Source: Comamonadaceae bacterium (GTDB lineage: Bacteria > Pseudomonadota > Gammaproteobacteria > Burkholderiales > Burkholderiaceae_C). From it: DNA of 64,000 nt. Location of the stretch: positions 248,001 through 312,000 of the forward strand of contig JAIXSQ010000010.1 in the NCBI GenBank assembly GCA_027484575.1, given 5' to 3'. The number at the start of each line of letters is the position of its first letter. The stretch's first letter is position 1. Shown piece after piece: positions 56,153-64,000 of this stretch. A program made the translations under genes and the position numbers. Under the pieces are notes generated by a model. That model did no database searches. It saw nothing but the letters and a program-made list of their open reading frames with translations, and was not told the origin of the DNA.

Positions 56153-58954
56153 TCAGCCCGTGTTGCGCAATCCGGCCGCGATGCCGTTGATGGAGATGTG
56201 GATGCCGCGGCGCACGCGCTCGTCGGCCTGGCCGGCGCGGTAGCGGCGCACCAGCTCCACCTGCAGGTGGTGCAGCGGGTCGATGTACGGGAAGCGGTGC
56301 TTGATCGAGCGGGCCAGGGCCGGGTTGCCGGCCAGCCGCTGGCGCTCGCCCGTGACCTGCTGCAGCGCCTCGACGGTGCGGTGCCACTCGGCATCCAGCG
56401 TGGCGTGGATGCGCTTGCGCAGCCGCGCATCGCCCACCAGCCCCGCGTAGCGCGAGGCCAGGGCCAGGTCGCTCTTGGCCAGCACCATGTCCATGTTGGA
56501 CAGCAGGGCGCGGAAGAACGGCCACTGCCGGAACATCTTCTGCAGCAGCGCCAGCGATTCCTTGCGCGGGCGCGCCGGGTCGGCCAGGAAGGCCTCGACC
56601 GCCGAGCCGAAGCCGTACCAGCCGTTGAGGGTCAGGCGGCACTGGCCCCAGCTGAAGCTCCAGGGGATCGCGCGCAGGTCCTCGATGCGCTGGCTGGCCT
56701 TGCGGCTGGCCGGGCGCGAGCCGATGTTCAGCTCGGCGATCTCGCGGATCGGCGTGGCGCCGTAGAAGTAGTCCTCGAAGCCCGGGGTCTCGTACACCAG
56801 CGCGCGGTAGGCCCGCATGCTGGCCTGCGACAGCTGCTCGGCCGCGGCGTGGAAGGCGGCGGGCGCCGGCTTGGCCGGCTGCAGCAGCGTGGCCTCGAGC
56901 GTGGCCGCCACCAGCGTCTCCAGGTTGCGGCGGCCGATCTCGGGGTTGGCGTACTTGGAGCCGATCACCTCGCCCTGCTCGGTCAGGCGGATCTGCCCGC
57001 GCACCGTGCCGGGCGGCTGCGCCAGGATGGCCTGGTAGCTGGGGCCGCCGCCGCGGCCCACCGTGCCGCCGCGGCCGTGGAACATGCGCAGCCGGATGCG
57101 GTGCGGCAGGCTGTCGAACAGCGCCACCAGGGCCGAGCCGGCGCGGTACAGCTCCCAGTTGCTGGTGAAGATGCCGCCGTCCTTGTTGCTGTCGCTGTAG
57201 CCCAGCATCACGTCCTGCTCGGCGCCCGAGCGCTGCACCATGCCGGCGATGCCGGGCAGGGCGTAGAAGTCGCGCAGGATCGGCACCGCGTTGCGCAGGT
57301 CGGCGATGGTCTCGAACAGCGGCACGACGATCAGGTCGGCGACGGCGCCGTCGTCCAGCGTGCCACGCAGCAGGCCCACTTCCTTCTGCAGCACCAGCAC
57401 CTCGAGCAGGTCGCTCACGCTCTCGGTGTGGCTGATGATGGCGTGGCGGATCGCGTCACGGCCATACAGGCCGCGCAGGCGCAGCGCGGCCTCGAAGATC
57501 GCCAGCTCCTTGCGCGCGTGGTCGGAGTACGCCGCGCCCACCACCCGCAGCGGCCGCGCGTCCTGCAGCAGCCGCACCAGCAGGGCGCGGCGGGCGGATT
57601 CATCGAGTGCGCCGTAGTCGCGCTCGACCCGGGCCACCGCCAGCAGCTCGGCCACCACGGCCTCGTGCTGGTCGCTGCTCTGGCGCAGGTCCATGGTGGC
57701 CAGGTGGAAGCCGAACACCTCGACGGCGCGGATCAGCGGCTGCAGCCGCTGGCCGGCCAGCGCGTCGGCATGCGTGGCCTGCAACGCGTCGCGGATGGTG
57801 ACCAGGTCGGCATGGAAGTCCTCGGCGCTGCGGTACGGCTGCTGCGGCGCCAGCAGGTGGCGCGCGGCCTCGCCGCCGGTGAGCTCGCGCAGCGTGGCGG
57901 CCAGCCGCGCGTACATGAAGGCCAGCGCGCGGCGGTAGGGCTCGTCCTCGCGGTGGGCGTCGCGGTCGGGCGAGCGCTCGGCCAGCGCGCGCATCGCGTC
58001 CGGCACGTCCACCAGCATCGCGCTGAGCGACAGCTCGCGGCCCAGGTAGTGCACCTCGGTCAGGTAGTGGCGCAGCGCCACCTCGCACTGGCGGCGCAGG
58101 GCCTGCTCCAGCGTCGACGCGTCGACGTTGGGGTTGCCGTCGCGGTCGCCGCCGATCCACATGCCCATGCGCAGGAAGCTGGCCACCGGCTGCGGCCCCA
58201 GCTCGCGCTCCAGGCCCGCGTACAGCTTGGGGATCTCGCGCAGGAAGGTGGCGTCGTAGTACGACAGCGCGTTCTCGATCTCGTCGGCCACCGTGAGCTT
58301 GGAGTAGCGCAGCAGCCGGGTCTTCCACAGCTGCATGACACGGGCGCGGACCTGCGCCTCGTTGGCGGCCAGCTCGCGCGGGGCCAGGGCGTCCTTGGGC
58401 AGGGCGCGGGCCTTGATCTCGTCGCGCTCGGCCAGCAGCTGCGCGATCTCGCGCTCGGCATCCAGGATGGACTGGCGCTGCACCTCGGTCGGGTGCGCGG
58501 TGAGCACGGGCGAGACGTAGCTGGCCGCCAGCGCCTGCGACACCGCCTTGGGGCCGACGCCGGCCCAGCGCAGGCGCGCCAGGGCGACCTCGATGCTGCC
58601 TTCCTGCGTGTCGCCGGCGCGCTCGTGCACCTGGCGGCGCCGGATGTGGTGGCGGTCCTCGGCCAGGTTGGCCAGGTGCGAGAAGTAGGTGAAGGCGCGG
58701 ATGACGCTGACCGCCTGGTCGCCGCTGAGGGACTTGAGCAGCGACTTGAGCGCCTGGTCGGCGTCGGTGTCGGCATCGCGCCGGAACGCCACGGACAGCT
58801 TGCGCACCCGCTCGACCAGCTCGTACATGGCCACGCCCTCCTGCTCGCGGATCACGTCGCCCAGCAGCCGCCCGAGCAGGCGGATGTCCTCGATCAGGGG
58901 CTTCTCGTTCTCGCGCGCGCGCCGGGCCGGGGTGTCCGGCGTGGGGGTGGCCAT
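56153..58954 (-). CDS. ppc: Phosphoenolpyruvate carboxylase
   Basis: PEP carboxylase makes oxaloacetate from PEP and bicarbonate, refilling the TCA cycle. It has 933 residues (E. coli 883). Catalytic His154 lies in [11 protein letters not shown]; other signatures are [15 protein letters not shown], the [14 protein letters not shown] loop and the C-terminal NTG. The N-terminus has a 15-20-residue charged extension. It is divergent from hemC, with 42 bp between, as in other Burkholderiales. Confidence 0.98.
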   Translation of the reverse strand: MATPTPDTPARRARENEKPLIEDIRLLGRLLGDVIREQEGVAMYELVERVRKLSVAFRRDADTDADQALKSLLKSLSGDQAVSVIRAFTYFSHLANLAEDRHHIRRRQVHERAGDTQEGSIEVALARLRWAGVGPKAVSQALAASYVSPVLTAHPTEVQRQSILDAEREIAQLLAERDEIKARALPKDALAPRELAANEAQVRARVMQLWKTRLLRYSKLTVADEIENALSYYDATFLREIPKLYAGLERELGPQPVASFLRMGMWIGGDRDGNPNVDASTLEQALRRQCEVALRHYLTEVHYLGRELSLSAMLVDVPDAMRALAERSPDRDAHREDEPYRRALAFMYARLAATLRELTGGEAARHLLAPQQPYRSAEDFHADLVTIRDALQATHADALAGQRLQPLIRAVEVFGFHLATMDLRQSSDQHEAVVAELLAVARVERDYGALDESARRALLVRLLQDARPLRVVGAAYSDHARKELAIFEAALRLRGLYGRDAIRHAIISHTESVSDLLEVLVLQKEVGLLRGTLDDGAVADLIVVPLFETIADLRNAVPILRDFYALPGIAGMVQRSGAEQDVMLGYSDSNKDGGIFTSNWELYRAGSALVALFDSLPHRIRLRMFHGRGGTVGRGGGPSYQAILAQPPGTVRGQIRLTEQGEVIGSKYANPEIGRRNLETLVAATLEATLLQPAKPAPAAFHAAAEQLSQASMRAYRALVYETPGFEDYFYGATPIREIAELNIGSRPASRKASQRIEDLRAIPWSFSWGQCRLTLNGWYGFGSAVEAFLADPARPRKESLALLQKMFRQWPFFRALLSNMDMVLAKSDLALASRYAGLVGDARLRKRIHATLDAEWHRTVEALQQVTGERQRLAGNPALARSIKHRFPYIDPLHHLQVELVRRYRAGQADERVRRGIHISINGIAAGLRNTG

Positions 58955-58996
58955 GGGTTTGTCCGCTCCGTGGTGCTGATTTTTTGAGCAGTCCGG

Positions 58997-59947
58997 ATGC
59001 TAGCATCGGCCTTCGCAGCGACCACTGACAGACAGGTGACGGATTTGAGTTCCATCGTGATTGCCACCCGCGAGAGCCGCCTGGCGCTCTGGCAGGCCGA
59101 ACATGTGAAGGCCCTCCTCGAGGAGCAGGGCCACCAGGTCAGCCTGCTGGGCATGACCACCCGCGGCGACCAGATCCTGGACCGCAGCCTGAGCAAGGTG
59201 GGTGGCAAGGGCCTGTTCGTCAAGGAGCTCGAGGTCGCCCTCGAGGAGGGGCGCGCCGACCTGGCCGTGCACTCGCTCAAGGACGTGCCCATGGACCTGC
59301 CCGAGGGCTTCGCGCTGGCCTGCGTGATGGAGCGCGAGGACCCGCGCGACGCCTGGGTGTCCTCGCGCTACGCCTCGCTGGCCGAGCTGCCGCAGGGCGC
59401 GGTGGTCGGCACCTCGAGCCTGCGCCGGGTGGTGCTGCTGCAGTCGCTGCGGCCCGACCTGCGCATCGAGCCGCTGCGCGGCAACCTGGACACCCGGCTG
59501 CGCAAGCTGGACGAGGGCCAGTACGACGGCATCGTGCTGGCGGCCGCCGGGCTCAAGCGCCTGGGCCTGGGCGAGCGCATCCGCCAGGTGTTCGAGCCGG
59601 GGCAGATGCTGCCGGCCGCCGGGCAGGGCGCGCTGGGCATCGAGATCCGCAGCGACCGCGCCGACGTGGCGGCGGCGCTGGCGCCGCTGGCGCACCGCAC
59701 CACCTGGCTGGCCGTGGCGGCCGAGCGCGCGGTCAGCCGCGCCATGGGGGGCAGCTGCTCGATGCCGCTGGCGGCGCATGCCACGCTCTCGGGCGAGGTG
59801 CTGCAGCTGCACGCGGCCTGGGGCACGCCCGACAGCGGCACGCCGCTGGTGCGGGTGCAGGCCGGCGGCACCGTGGGCAGCCTCGAGGAGGCCGCCGCCC
59901 TGGGCACCGAAGCCGCGGCCCGCCTGCGCGCCGCCGGCGCGCACTGA
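58997..59947 (+). CDS. hemC: Hydroxymethylbilane synthase HemC
   Basis: HemC polymerises four porphobilinogens to hydroxymethylbilane for haem. From the ATG at 58997 it has 316 residues, but homologues begin only a few residues before [12 protein letters not shown]. The TTG at 59045 (or GTG at 59036) is therefore likely the true start; TGCTAGCAT just after the ATG looks like an extended -10 and supports the shorter form. The dipyrromethane cofactor Cys is in GGSCSMPL (Cys254 in the long form). [11 protein letters not shown] with the catalytic Asp is present. First gene of hemC-hemD-hemX-hemY. Confidence 0.95.
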   Translation: MLASAFAATTDRQVTDLSSIVIATRESRLALWQAEHVKALLEEQGHQVSLLGMTTRGDQILDRSLSKVGGKGLFVKELEVALEEGRADLAVHSLKDVPMDLPEGFALACVMEREDPRDAWVSSRYASLAELPQGAVVGTSSLRRVVLLQSLRPDLRIEPLRGNLDTRLRKLDEGQYDGIVLAAAGLKRLGLGERIRQVFEPGQMLPAAGQGALGIEIRSDRADVAAALAPLAHRTTWLAVAAERAVSRAMGGSCSMPLAAHATLSGEVLQLHAAWGTPDSGTPLVRVQAGGTVGSLEEAAALGTEAAARLRAAGAH

Positions 59948-59952
59948 GCACG

Positions 59953-60720
59953 GTGGCCCCCGTCCGCCGGATCGTCCTGACCCGACCCTCGGCCGAGGCC
60001 CCGGCCTGGCACGACGCCCTGCAGGCGCTGGGCATCGCCGTGCTCGACCTGCCCCTGATCGCCATCGGCCCGGCCCCCGATGCGACGGCGCTGGCGCAGG
60101 CCCGTGCCGGGTTGCCGCAGTGCCGGGCCGCCATGTTCGTCAGCGCCCAGGCCGTGCGGGCCTATGCCGACGGCCTGGCCTGGCCGGCCGGGGTGCGCGC
60201 CTGGGCGACCGGCCCGGGCACGGCACGCGCCCTGCGGGCCGCCGGCGTGCCGGCCGATGCGATCGACGCGCCCGAGCCGCAGGCCGCGCAGTTCGACTCC
60301 GAGGCCCTGTGGGCCCGCGTCGGCCCGGCCGTGGGCCCGGGCTGGCGGGTGCTGGTGGTGCGCGGCGCCGATGCGAGCGGCGCGGTCGCGGGGCGCGACT
60401 GGCTGGCCCGCCAGCTCGAGGCCGCAGGCGCCCAGGTGGAGCAGGTGGCGGCCTACAGCCGCCTGCCGCCGGCCTGGGGCACGGCCGAGCGCGACGCCGC
60501 CGCAGCCGCGGCGGCCGACGGCAGCGCCTGGCTGTTCAGCAGCTCCGAGGCCATCGCCAACCTGCGCGCGCTGCTGCCAGCGCAGGACTGGTCGGGCACG
60601 CCGGCCATCGCCACCCACCCGCGCATCGCACAGGCAGCCCGCGATGCCGGTTTCGGCGTGGTGCGGGAGGCACGGCCCACGGCCGAGGCGGTGGCGGCGA
60701 CCCTAGAATCGCCCCGATGA
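59953..60720 (+). CDS. hemD: Uroporphyrinogen-III synthase HemD
   Basis: HemD closes hydroxymethylbilane with ring D inversion to give uroporphyrinogen III. It has 255 residues from a GTG five bases after hemC. The family is poorly conserved in sequence, but VLTRPSAEAPAWHDALQALG, the FVSAQAV segment and the late AAYSRLPPAW and LFSSSEAIANL stretches fit the two-domain fold. Its stop overlaps the hemX ATG (ATGA). Confidence 0.93.
   Translation: MAPVRRIVLTRPSAEAPAWHDALQALGIAVLDLPLIAIGPAPDATALAQARAGLPQCRAAMFVSAQAVRAYADGLAWPAGVRAWATGPGTARALRAAGVPADAIDAPEPQAAQFDSEALWARVGPAVGPGWRVLVVRGADASGAVAGRDWLARQLEAAGAQVEQVAAYSRLPPAWGTAERDAAAAAAADGSAWLFSSSEAIANLRALLPAQDWSGTPAIATHPRIAQAARDAGFGVVREARPTAEAVAATLESPR
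60704..60709 (+). promoter_or_regulatory. Internal hemX -10 hexamer, leaderless
   Basis: TAGAAT (five of six matches to TATAAT) lies within the end of hemD, seven bases before the hemX ATG; no Shine-Dalgarno fits between. It could give a leaderless hemX-hemY transcript independent of hemCD. No clear -35 was found. Confidence 0.4.
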
Positions 60721-61802
60721 GTGCCGAGTCCGCCCGCGCCTCCGATGCGCAGCCCGGCCCCGCACTGGAGCCGACACCCCCCGACCTGCCGCCGCCGCCC
60801 CCACCCGGGCCGGCCCGCGCCGGCACGTCCACGCTCGCCTTCCGGGTGGTGGCGCTGGCCGCTGCCATCGGCCTGGGGTCCAGCGTGCTGCTGTGGCAGA
60901 AGCTGTCGACCATCCAGGAGCAGCTGGCGCGCCAGAGCGCCGACGCCGGCAGCAACGCCGTCGAGGCCCGCGCCGTGGCCAAGCAGGCCCAGGAGCTGGC
61001 GCGCGACATCGCCGCCCGCCAGGCCGTCACCGACACCAAGGTCAGCGAGGTCGCCCTGCAGCGCACCCAGCTCGAGGAGCTGATGCAGAGCCTGTCGCGC
61101 TCGCGCGACGAGAACCTGGTGGTGGACATCGAGGCCGGCCTGCGGCTGGCGCAGCAGCAGTCGCAGCTGACGCTCAGCGCCGAGCCCCTGCTGGCGGCGC
61201 TGCGCACCGCCGAGCAGCGGCTGGCCCGCGCGGGCGAGCCGCGGCTGCAGCGCGTGCGCACCGCGATCACCCGCGACATCGACCGCATCAAGGCGGCCGC
61301 CGTGGCCGACGTGCCGGGCGTGCTGGTGCGGCTGGACGAACTGGCCCGCGCGATCGACGAGATTCCGCTGGCCAACGCGGTCGGCCCCGGCGCCGCCCGC
61401 AGCGCCCAGCCCGGCGGCGGCACGCCGGAGCTGCCGCAGCCCTGGTGGGAACAGTGGTTCGGCGCGGTGCGCGAGGAGGCGCGGGCGCTGCTGCGCGTCT
61501 CGCGCATCGACCAGCCCGAGGCGGCGCTGCTGGCACCCGAGCAGGGCTGGTTCCTGCGGGAGAACCTCAAGCTGCGGCTGATGAACGCACGGCTGGCCCT
61601 GCTGGCGCGGCAGATCGATGCCGCGCGCGCCGACATCGGCACCGCCGCCGGGCAGCTGGGCCGCTGGTTCGATGCCAACGCGCGGCGCACGCAGGCGGCG
61701 CAGGCCACGCTGCAGCAGATGCAGGCGCAGCTGCGCAGCGTCGACGTGCCGCGCATCGACGAGACCCTGGCCGCGCTGGCGACGGCCGCCGCGGGCCGCT
61801 GA
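60717..61802 (+). CDS. hemX: HemX-like membrane protein (uroporphyrinogen-III C-methyltransferase-like name, no methyltransferase motifs)
   Basis: This 361-residue protein has a Pro/Ala-rich cytoplasmic N-terminus (about 1-38), one transmembrane helix (about 42-60, VVALAAAIGLGSSVLLW), and a long helical periplasmic part with coiled coil (about 62-130) and the conserved C-terminal half (LVVDIEAGLRLAQQQSQLT; WFLRENLKLRLMNARLALLARQ). It is often misnamed as a methyltransferase; no SAM-binding motif is present. It follows hemD with ATGA overlap and may scaffold haem biosynthesis enzymes with HemY. Confidence 0.92.
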   Translation: MSAESARASDAQPGPALEPTPPDLPPPPPPGPARAGTSTLAFRVVALAAAIGLGSSVLLWQKLSTIQEQLARQSADAGSNAVEARAVAKQAQELARDIAARQAVTDTKVSEVALQRTQLEELMQSLSRSRDENLVVDIEAGLRLAQQQSQLTLSAEPLLAALRTAEQRLARAGEPRLQRVRTAITRDIDRIKAAAVADVPGVLVRLDELARAIDEIPLANAVGPGAARSAQPGGGTPELPQPWWEQWFGAVREEARALLRVSRIDQPEAALLAPEQGWFLRENLKLRLMNARLALLARQIDAARADIGTAAGQLGRWFDANARRTQAAQATLQQMQAQLRSVDVPRIDETLAALATAAAGR

Positions 61803-61815
61803 AGGGACGCGAGCC

Positions 61816-63069
61816 GTGCGCGCCGCCCTCTGGCTCCTGGTCCTGTTCGCGATCGCGGTGGCGATCGCACTGTTCGCCGGCAACAACCAGGGCACCGTCA
61901 CGCTGTTCTGGCCGCCGTACCGCATCGACCTGTCGCTCAACCTGGTGCTGCTGCTGCTGGTGGCGGCCTTCCTGTTCCTGCATGCGGCGCTGCGGGCCTC
62001 GTCGGCGCTGTTCGACCTGCCGCGGCAGGCGCTGCGCTGGCGCACCCAGCAGAAGGAGCGCGGCATGCATGCCGACCTGCTCGATGCGCTGTCGCACCTG
62101 CTGGCCGGCCGCTTCGTGCGGGCGCGCCGCTCGGCCGAATCGGCGCTGGCCCGCGAGGCCTCGCTGCGCGAGGGCGGGGCGGGGCTGGCCAACGGCGCGC
62201 AGCTGCGCACCCTGGCGCACCTGCTGGTCGCCGAGAGCGCGCAGGCGCTGCAGGACCGCGCCGGCCGCGAGGAGCACCTGCGCCAGGCGCTGGAGCATGC
62301 GTCGGTGCGCGACGGCGCCGAGACCCGCGAGGGTGCGCTGCTGCGCGCGGCGCGCTGGGCGCTCGACGACCGCGACCCGCAGGCCGCGATCGGCTGGCTG
62401 CAGGGCCTGCCCACCGGCGTGGGCCGGCGCACGCTGGCCCTGCGCATGAAGCTCAAGGCGGCCCGGCTGGCCCGCCACACCGCCGAGGCGCTGGAGACGG
62501 CGCGGCTGCTGGCCAAGCACCGGGCCTTCTCGCCGGCCGCCGCCGAATCGCTGGTGCGCGGGCTGGCCATCGACCTGCTGCAGGGCGCGCACGATCCGGC
62601 GCAGCTGCAGCGCACCTGGGCCGGCCTGGAGCCGGCCGAGCGCGCGATGCCCGAGCTGGCGATCCATGCGGCGCAGCGCCTGGTGCTGCTGGGCGGCGAC
62701 GCGGCGCTGGCGCGCGAGTGGCTGCTGCCGGCCTGGGAACGCCAGCCGCAGCTGCCCGACAGCCAGAAGGTCAAGCTGGTGCAGGCCCTGGAAGCCGGGC
62801 TGGGCTCGGTCGACGCGCCCTGGCTGGCCCGCATCGAGGCGGCCCAGCGCGCCAACCCGCGCGACGCCACGCTGCAGTACCTGGCCGGCATGGCCTGCCT
62901 GGAGCGCCAGCTCTGGGGCAAGGCGCAGCAGCTGCTGCGCCAGGCCGCCCTGGCCCTGCAGGACGCCACCCTGCACCGCAAGGCCCAGCGCGCGCTGGCC
63001 GTGCTCGCCGAGGAACGCGGCGACGCCGAGGCGGCCGCGCAGGCCTGGAAGCGGGCCGCGCAAGTCTGA
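61816..63069 (+). CDS. hemY: HemY-like membrane TPR protein
   Basis: This 417-residue protein starts at a GTG with GAAGGGA upstream. It has two N-terminal transmembrane helices (about 2-22 and 39-61) and then TPR-like helical repeats to the C-terminus. The HemY_N pattern GNNQGTVTLFWPPYRIDLSLNLVLLLL is clear. Note this is the proteobacterial HemY of the hemCDXY operon, not protoporphyrinogen oxidase. Role in haem synthesis is suggested by operon only. Ends before the tandem hairpins shared with rne. Confidence 0.93.
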   Translation: MRAALWLLVLFAIAVAIALFAGNNQGTVTLFWPPYRIDLSLNLVLLLLVAAFLFLHAALRASSALFDLPRQALRWRTQQKERGMHADLLDALSHLLAGRFVRARRSAESALAREASLREGGAGLANGAQLRTLAHLLVAESAQALQDRAGREEHLRQALEHASVRDGAETREGALLRAARWALDDRDPQAAIGWLQGLPTGVGRRTLALRMKLKAARLARHTAEALETARLLAKHRAFSPAAAESLVRGLAIDLLQGAHDPAQLQRTWAGLEPAERAMPELAIHAAQRLVLLGGDAALAREWLLPAWERQPQLPDSQKVKLVQALEAGLGSVDAPWLARIEAAQRANPRDATLQYLAGMACLERQLWGKAQQLLRQAALALQDATLHRKAQRALAVLAEERGDAEAAAQAWKRAAQV

Positions 63070-63108
63070 GGGCGGGGAGGGCGCAGGGCCCTTGCGCCGT
63101 CATCCCCG

Positions 63109-63183
63109 CGAGCGGCGGCGATCCCGTCCCGTGCCTGCAACGTGCATGGGCCGTCGCAGGACCCCCGCGTGCGCAGGGGTGAC
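63109..63183. repeat. Degenerate inverted pair of REP-like repeats
   Basis: GTCATCCCCGCG...GATCC (from 63109, + strand) and the same type in reverse (63159-63183; on the minus strand GTCACCCCTGCGCACGCGG...) face each other across about 33 bases. Both match the repeat type seen twice at 56.0-56.1 kb, with several changes. They lie just after hemY. Confidence 0.5.
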
Positions 63184-63218
63184 GCGGCCAACTGACATGT
63201 TCGCGCGAGCGGCGCGCC

Positions 63219-63254
63219 AATGACGAAGGGGGCCTCGCGGCCCCCTTCGTCGTT
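63219..63254. terminator. Bidirectional terminator between hemY and rne
   Basis: GACGAAGGGGGCC (63222-63234) pairs perfectly with GGCCCCCTTCGTC (63239-63251), loop TCGC; a U-G and two A-U pairs extend the stem to 63219-63254. It lies between the convergent genes and can serve both strands, though no long U-run follows. Confidence 0.65.
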
Positions 63255-63260
63255 CCTGCA

Positions 63261-63278
63261 GGCGCCGCCAGCGGCGCC
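63261..63278. terminator. Second hairpin directly after rne
   Basis: GGCGCCGC (63261-63268) and GCGGCGCC (63271-63278) pair perfectly with a two-base loop, seven bases after the rne stop on the minus strand. With the stem at 63219-63254 it makes tandem hairpins at the 3' end of rne mRNA. The two-base loop means the real fold has a slightly larger loop. Confidence 0.4.
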
Positions 63279-63285
63279 CCCGGGC

Positions 63286-64000
63286 TCACTGCAGCGGCGG
63301 CTGCGCCTGCTGCTCGAACGGCAGCTTGAGCTCGGCCAGGTCGCGCCGGGTCTCGACCAGCACCAGCGGGCCTTCGTCCAGCACCACGACCGGCGGGCGC
63401 TCGCGCGGCACATGGACCGGCTTGGGCTCGGCAGCGATCGCGGCGCGCACGGCGGCCACCTTGTCGGCGTCGGAGTTCACCCACTGCAGGCCCGAACCCT
63501 GGGCGATGCGGGCCAGCTCGTCCATCGGCAGCTGGAACGGCTGCACCTTGGGCAGGCCGGCGCGGCCGTTGGCGGCCATCGCCGGTGCGGGTGCCGGTGC
63601 GGCAGGCGCCTGCACCGCGATCGGCGCGATGGCCGGCGCGGGCGCGGCCACAGGTGCCGGCGCGGCCACGGGCTCGGGCGCGGCGGGCGCCGCGACTGCC
63701 GCTGCAGCCGGCACGGCGGCCGGGGCGCTGGCCTCGTCGTCCTGCACGAAGGCCGTGCCGTAGCGCGGCTTGCGCTGCGTGGGCTCGTCCTCGCCGGCGG
63801 CCTCGGGGGCAGCGGCCGTGGACTGGCCTTCGGCCTCGGCCGGGGCTTCGCCCTCGCGGCCGGCGCGGTCGCCGCGGCGGTCACGGCCGTAGCGGTCGCG
63901 CGAGCGGCGCGAACGGCCCTCGCCTTCGCGAACCTCGCCGCCCTCGGCGGTCACGGGTGCGGCCTCGGCGCCTTCGGCCAGGGCTTGCACGGCGGTGGCC
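63286..64000 (-). CDS. rne: Ribonuclease E, C-terminal part (cut by window edge)
   Basis: Only the last 238 or so codons are in the window; the frame stays open to base 64,000 and the catalytic S1/DNase I-like half lies beyond. Visible are an Arg/Glu-rich region with RSRRSRDRYGRDRRGDRAGR (RNA-binding type), a Pro/Ala-rich linker (about 63,560-63,740), and a conserved tail with LQWVNSDADKVAAV, VPRERPPVVVLDEGPLVLVET and KLPFEQ, which is typical of Burkholderiales RNase E. RNase E starts decay of most mRNAs and processes rRNA and tRNA; the tail is the degradosome scaffold. Confidence 0.88.
   Translation of the reverse strand, partial: ATAVQALAEGAEAAPVTAEGGEVREGEGRSRRSRDRYGRDRRGDRAGREGEAPAEAEGQSTAAAPEAAGEDEPTQRKPRYGTAFVQDDEASAPAAVPAAAAVAAPAAPEPVAAPAPVAAPAPAIAPIAVQAPAAPAPAPAMAANGRAGLPKVQPFQLPMDELARIAQGSGLQWVNSDADKVAAVRAAIAAEPKPVHVPRERPPVVVLDEGPLVLVETRRDLAELKLPFEQQAQPPLQ

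Noticed and set aside
60717..61802. HemX as uroporphyrinogen-III C-methyltransferase
   Set aside because: The protein has one membrane helix and coiled coil but none of the SAM-binding motifs; the name comes from misannotated fusions.

Overview
The window is a GC-rich chromosomal segment (about 70% G+C, strong G/C third-position bias) from a betaproteobacterium, most likely a Burkholderiales member close to the Comamonadaceae. The evidence is the gene order and several family traits: a DksA with only one zinc-finger cysteine, the order argH-algZ-algR ... ppc/hemC-hemD-hemX-hemY, a Burkholderiales-type RNase E tail, and a MurD with a long Pro/Ala-rich N-terminal extension. No tRNA, rRNA, CRISPR array or insertion sequence was seen.

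Left part (1-23.9 kb, all on the + strand). dksA, a STAS-domain gene and the hslV-hslU protease lead into a complete division and cell wall (dcw) cluster: mraZ-rsmH-ftsL-ftsI-murE-murF-mraY-murD-ftsW-murG-murC-ddlB-ftsQ-ftsA-ftsZ. Most starts overlap the previous stop (ATGA, GTGA, TGATG), so translation is coupled. A promoter with four GTG boxes at exact 10-bp spacing precedes mraZ, and a hairpin terminator follows ftsZ. After it come an FHA-domain gene, lpxC and a 58-residue membrane protein.

Middle part (23.9-32.5 kb) is accessory and regulatory. It holds a PAS-rich hybrid histidine kinase, a royal-jelly/Yellow-family beta-propeller gene, an apparently exported methyltransferase, an LprI-like protein, the divergent argO/argP pair, and an operon of a TPR gene, an unknown gene and ruvC.

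The region 32.6-46.8 kb holds a 4,504-residue RHS/YD-repeat protein. It carries an internal beta-rich insertion, a LysM domain and a C-terminal module in lower-GC DNA. That module has a His/Asp pattern like zinc-dependent phospholipase C. A small secreted-protein gene follows and is a candidate immunity gene. I regard this as the most novel locus in the window: a possible giant polymorphic toxin with a metallo-phospholipase tip.

Right part (46.8-64 kb). argH (-) lies head-to-head with algZ-algR (+). Then come an AI-2E-family permease, a TerC-family membrane protein, and an IclR regulator divergent from a metallo-hydrolase/flavin hydroxylase/DUF2783 operon. ppc (-) is divergent from hemC-hemD-hemX-hemY (+), and the 3' end of rne (-) is cut by the right edge. 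REP-like palindromic repeats lie near 56.1 and 63.1 kb. Several genes (argO, argP, lpxC, hemX, the LprI-like gene) have a -10-like hexamer only 7-9 nt before the start codon and no Shine-Dalgarno sequence, which suggests leaderless or nearly leaderless mRNAs.
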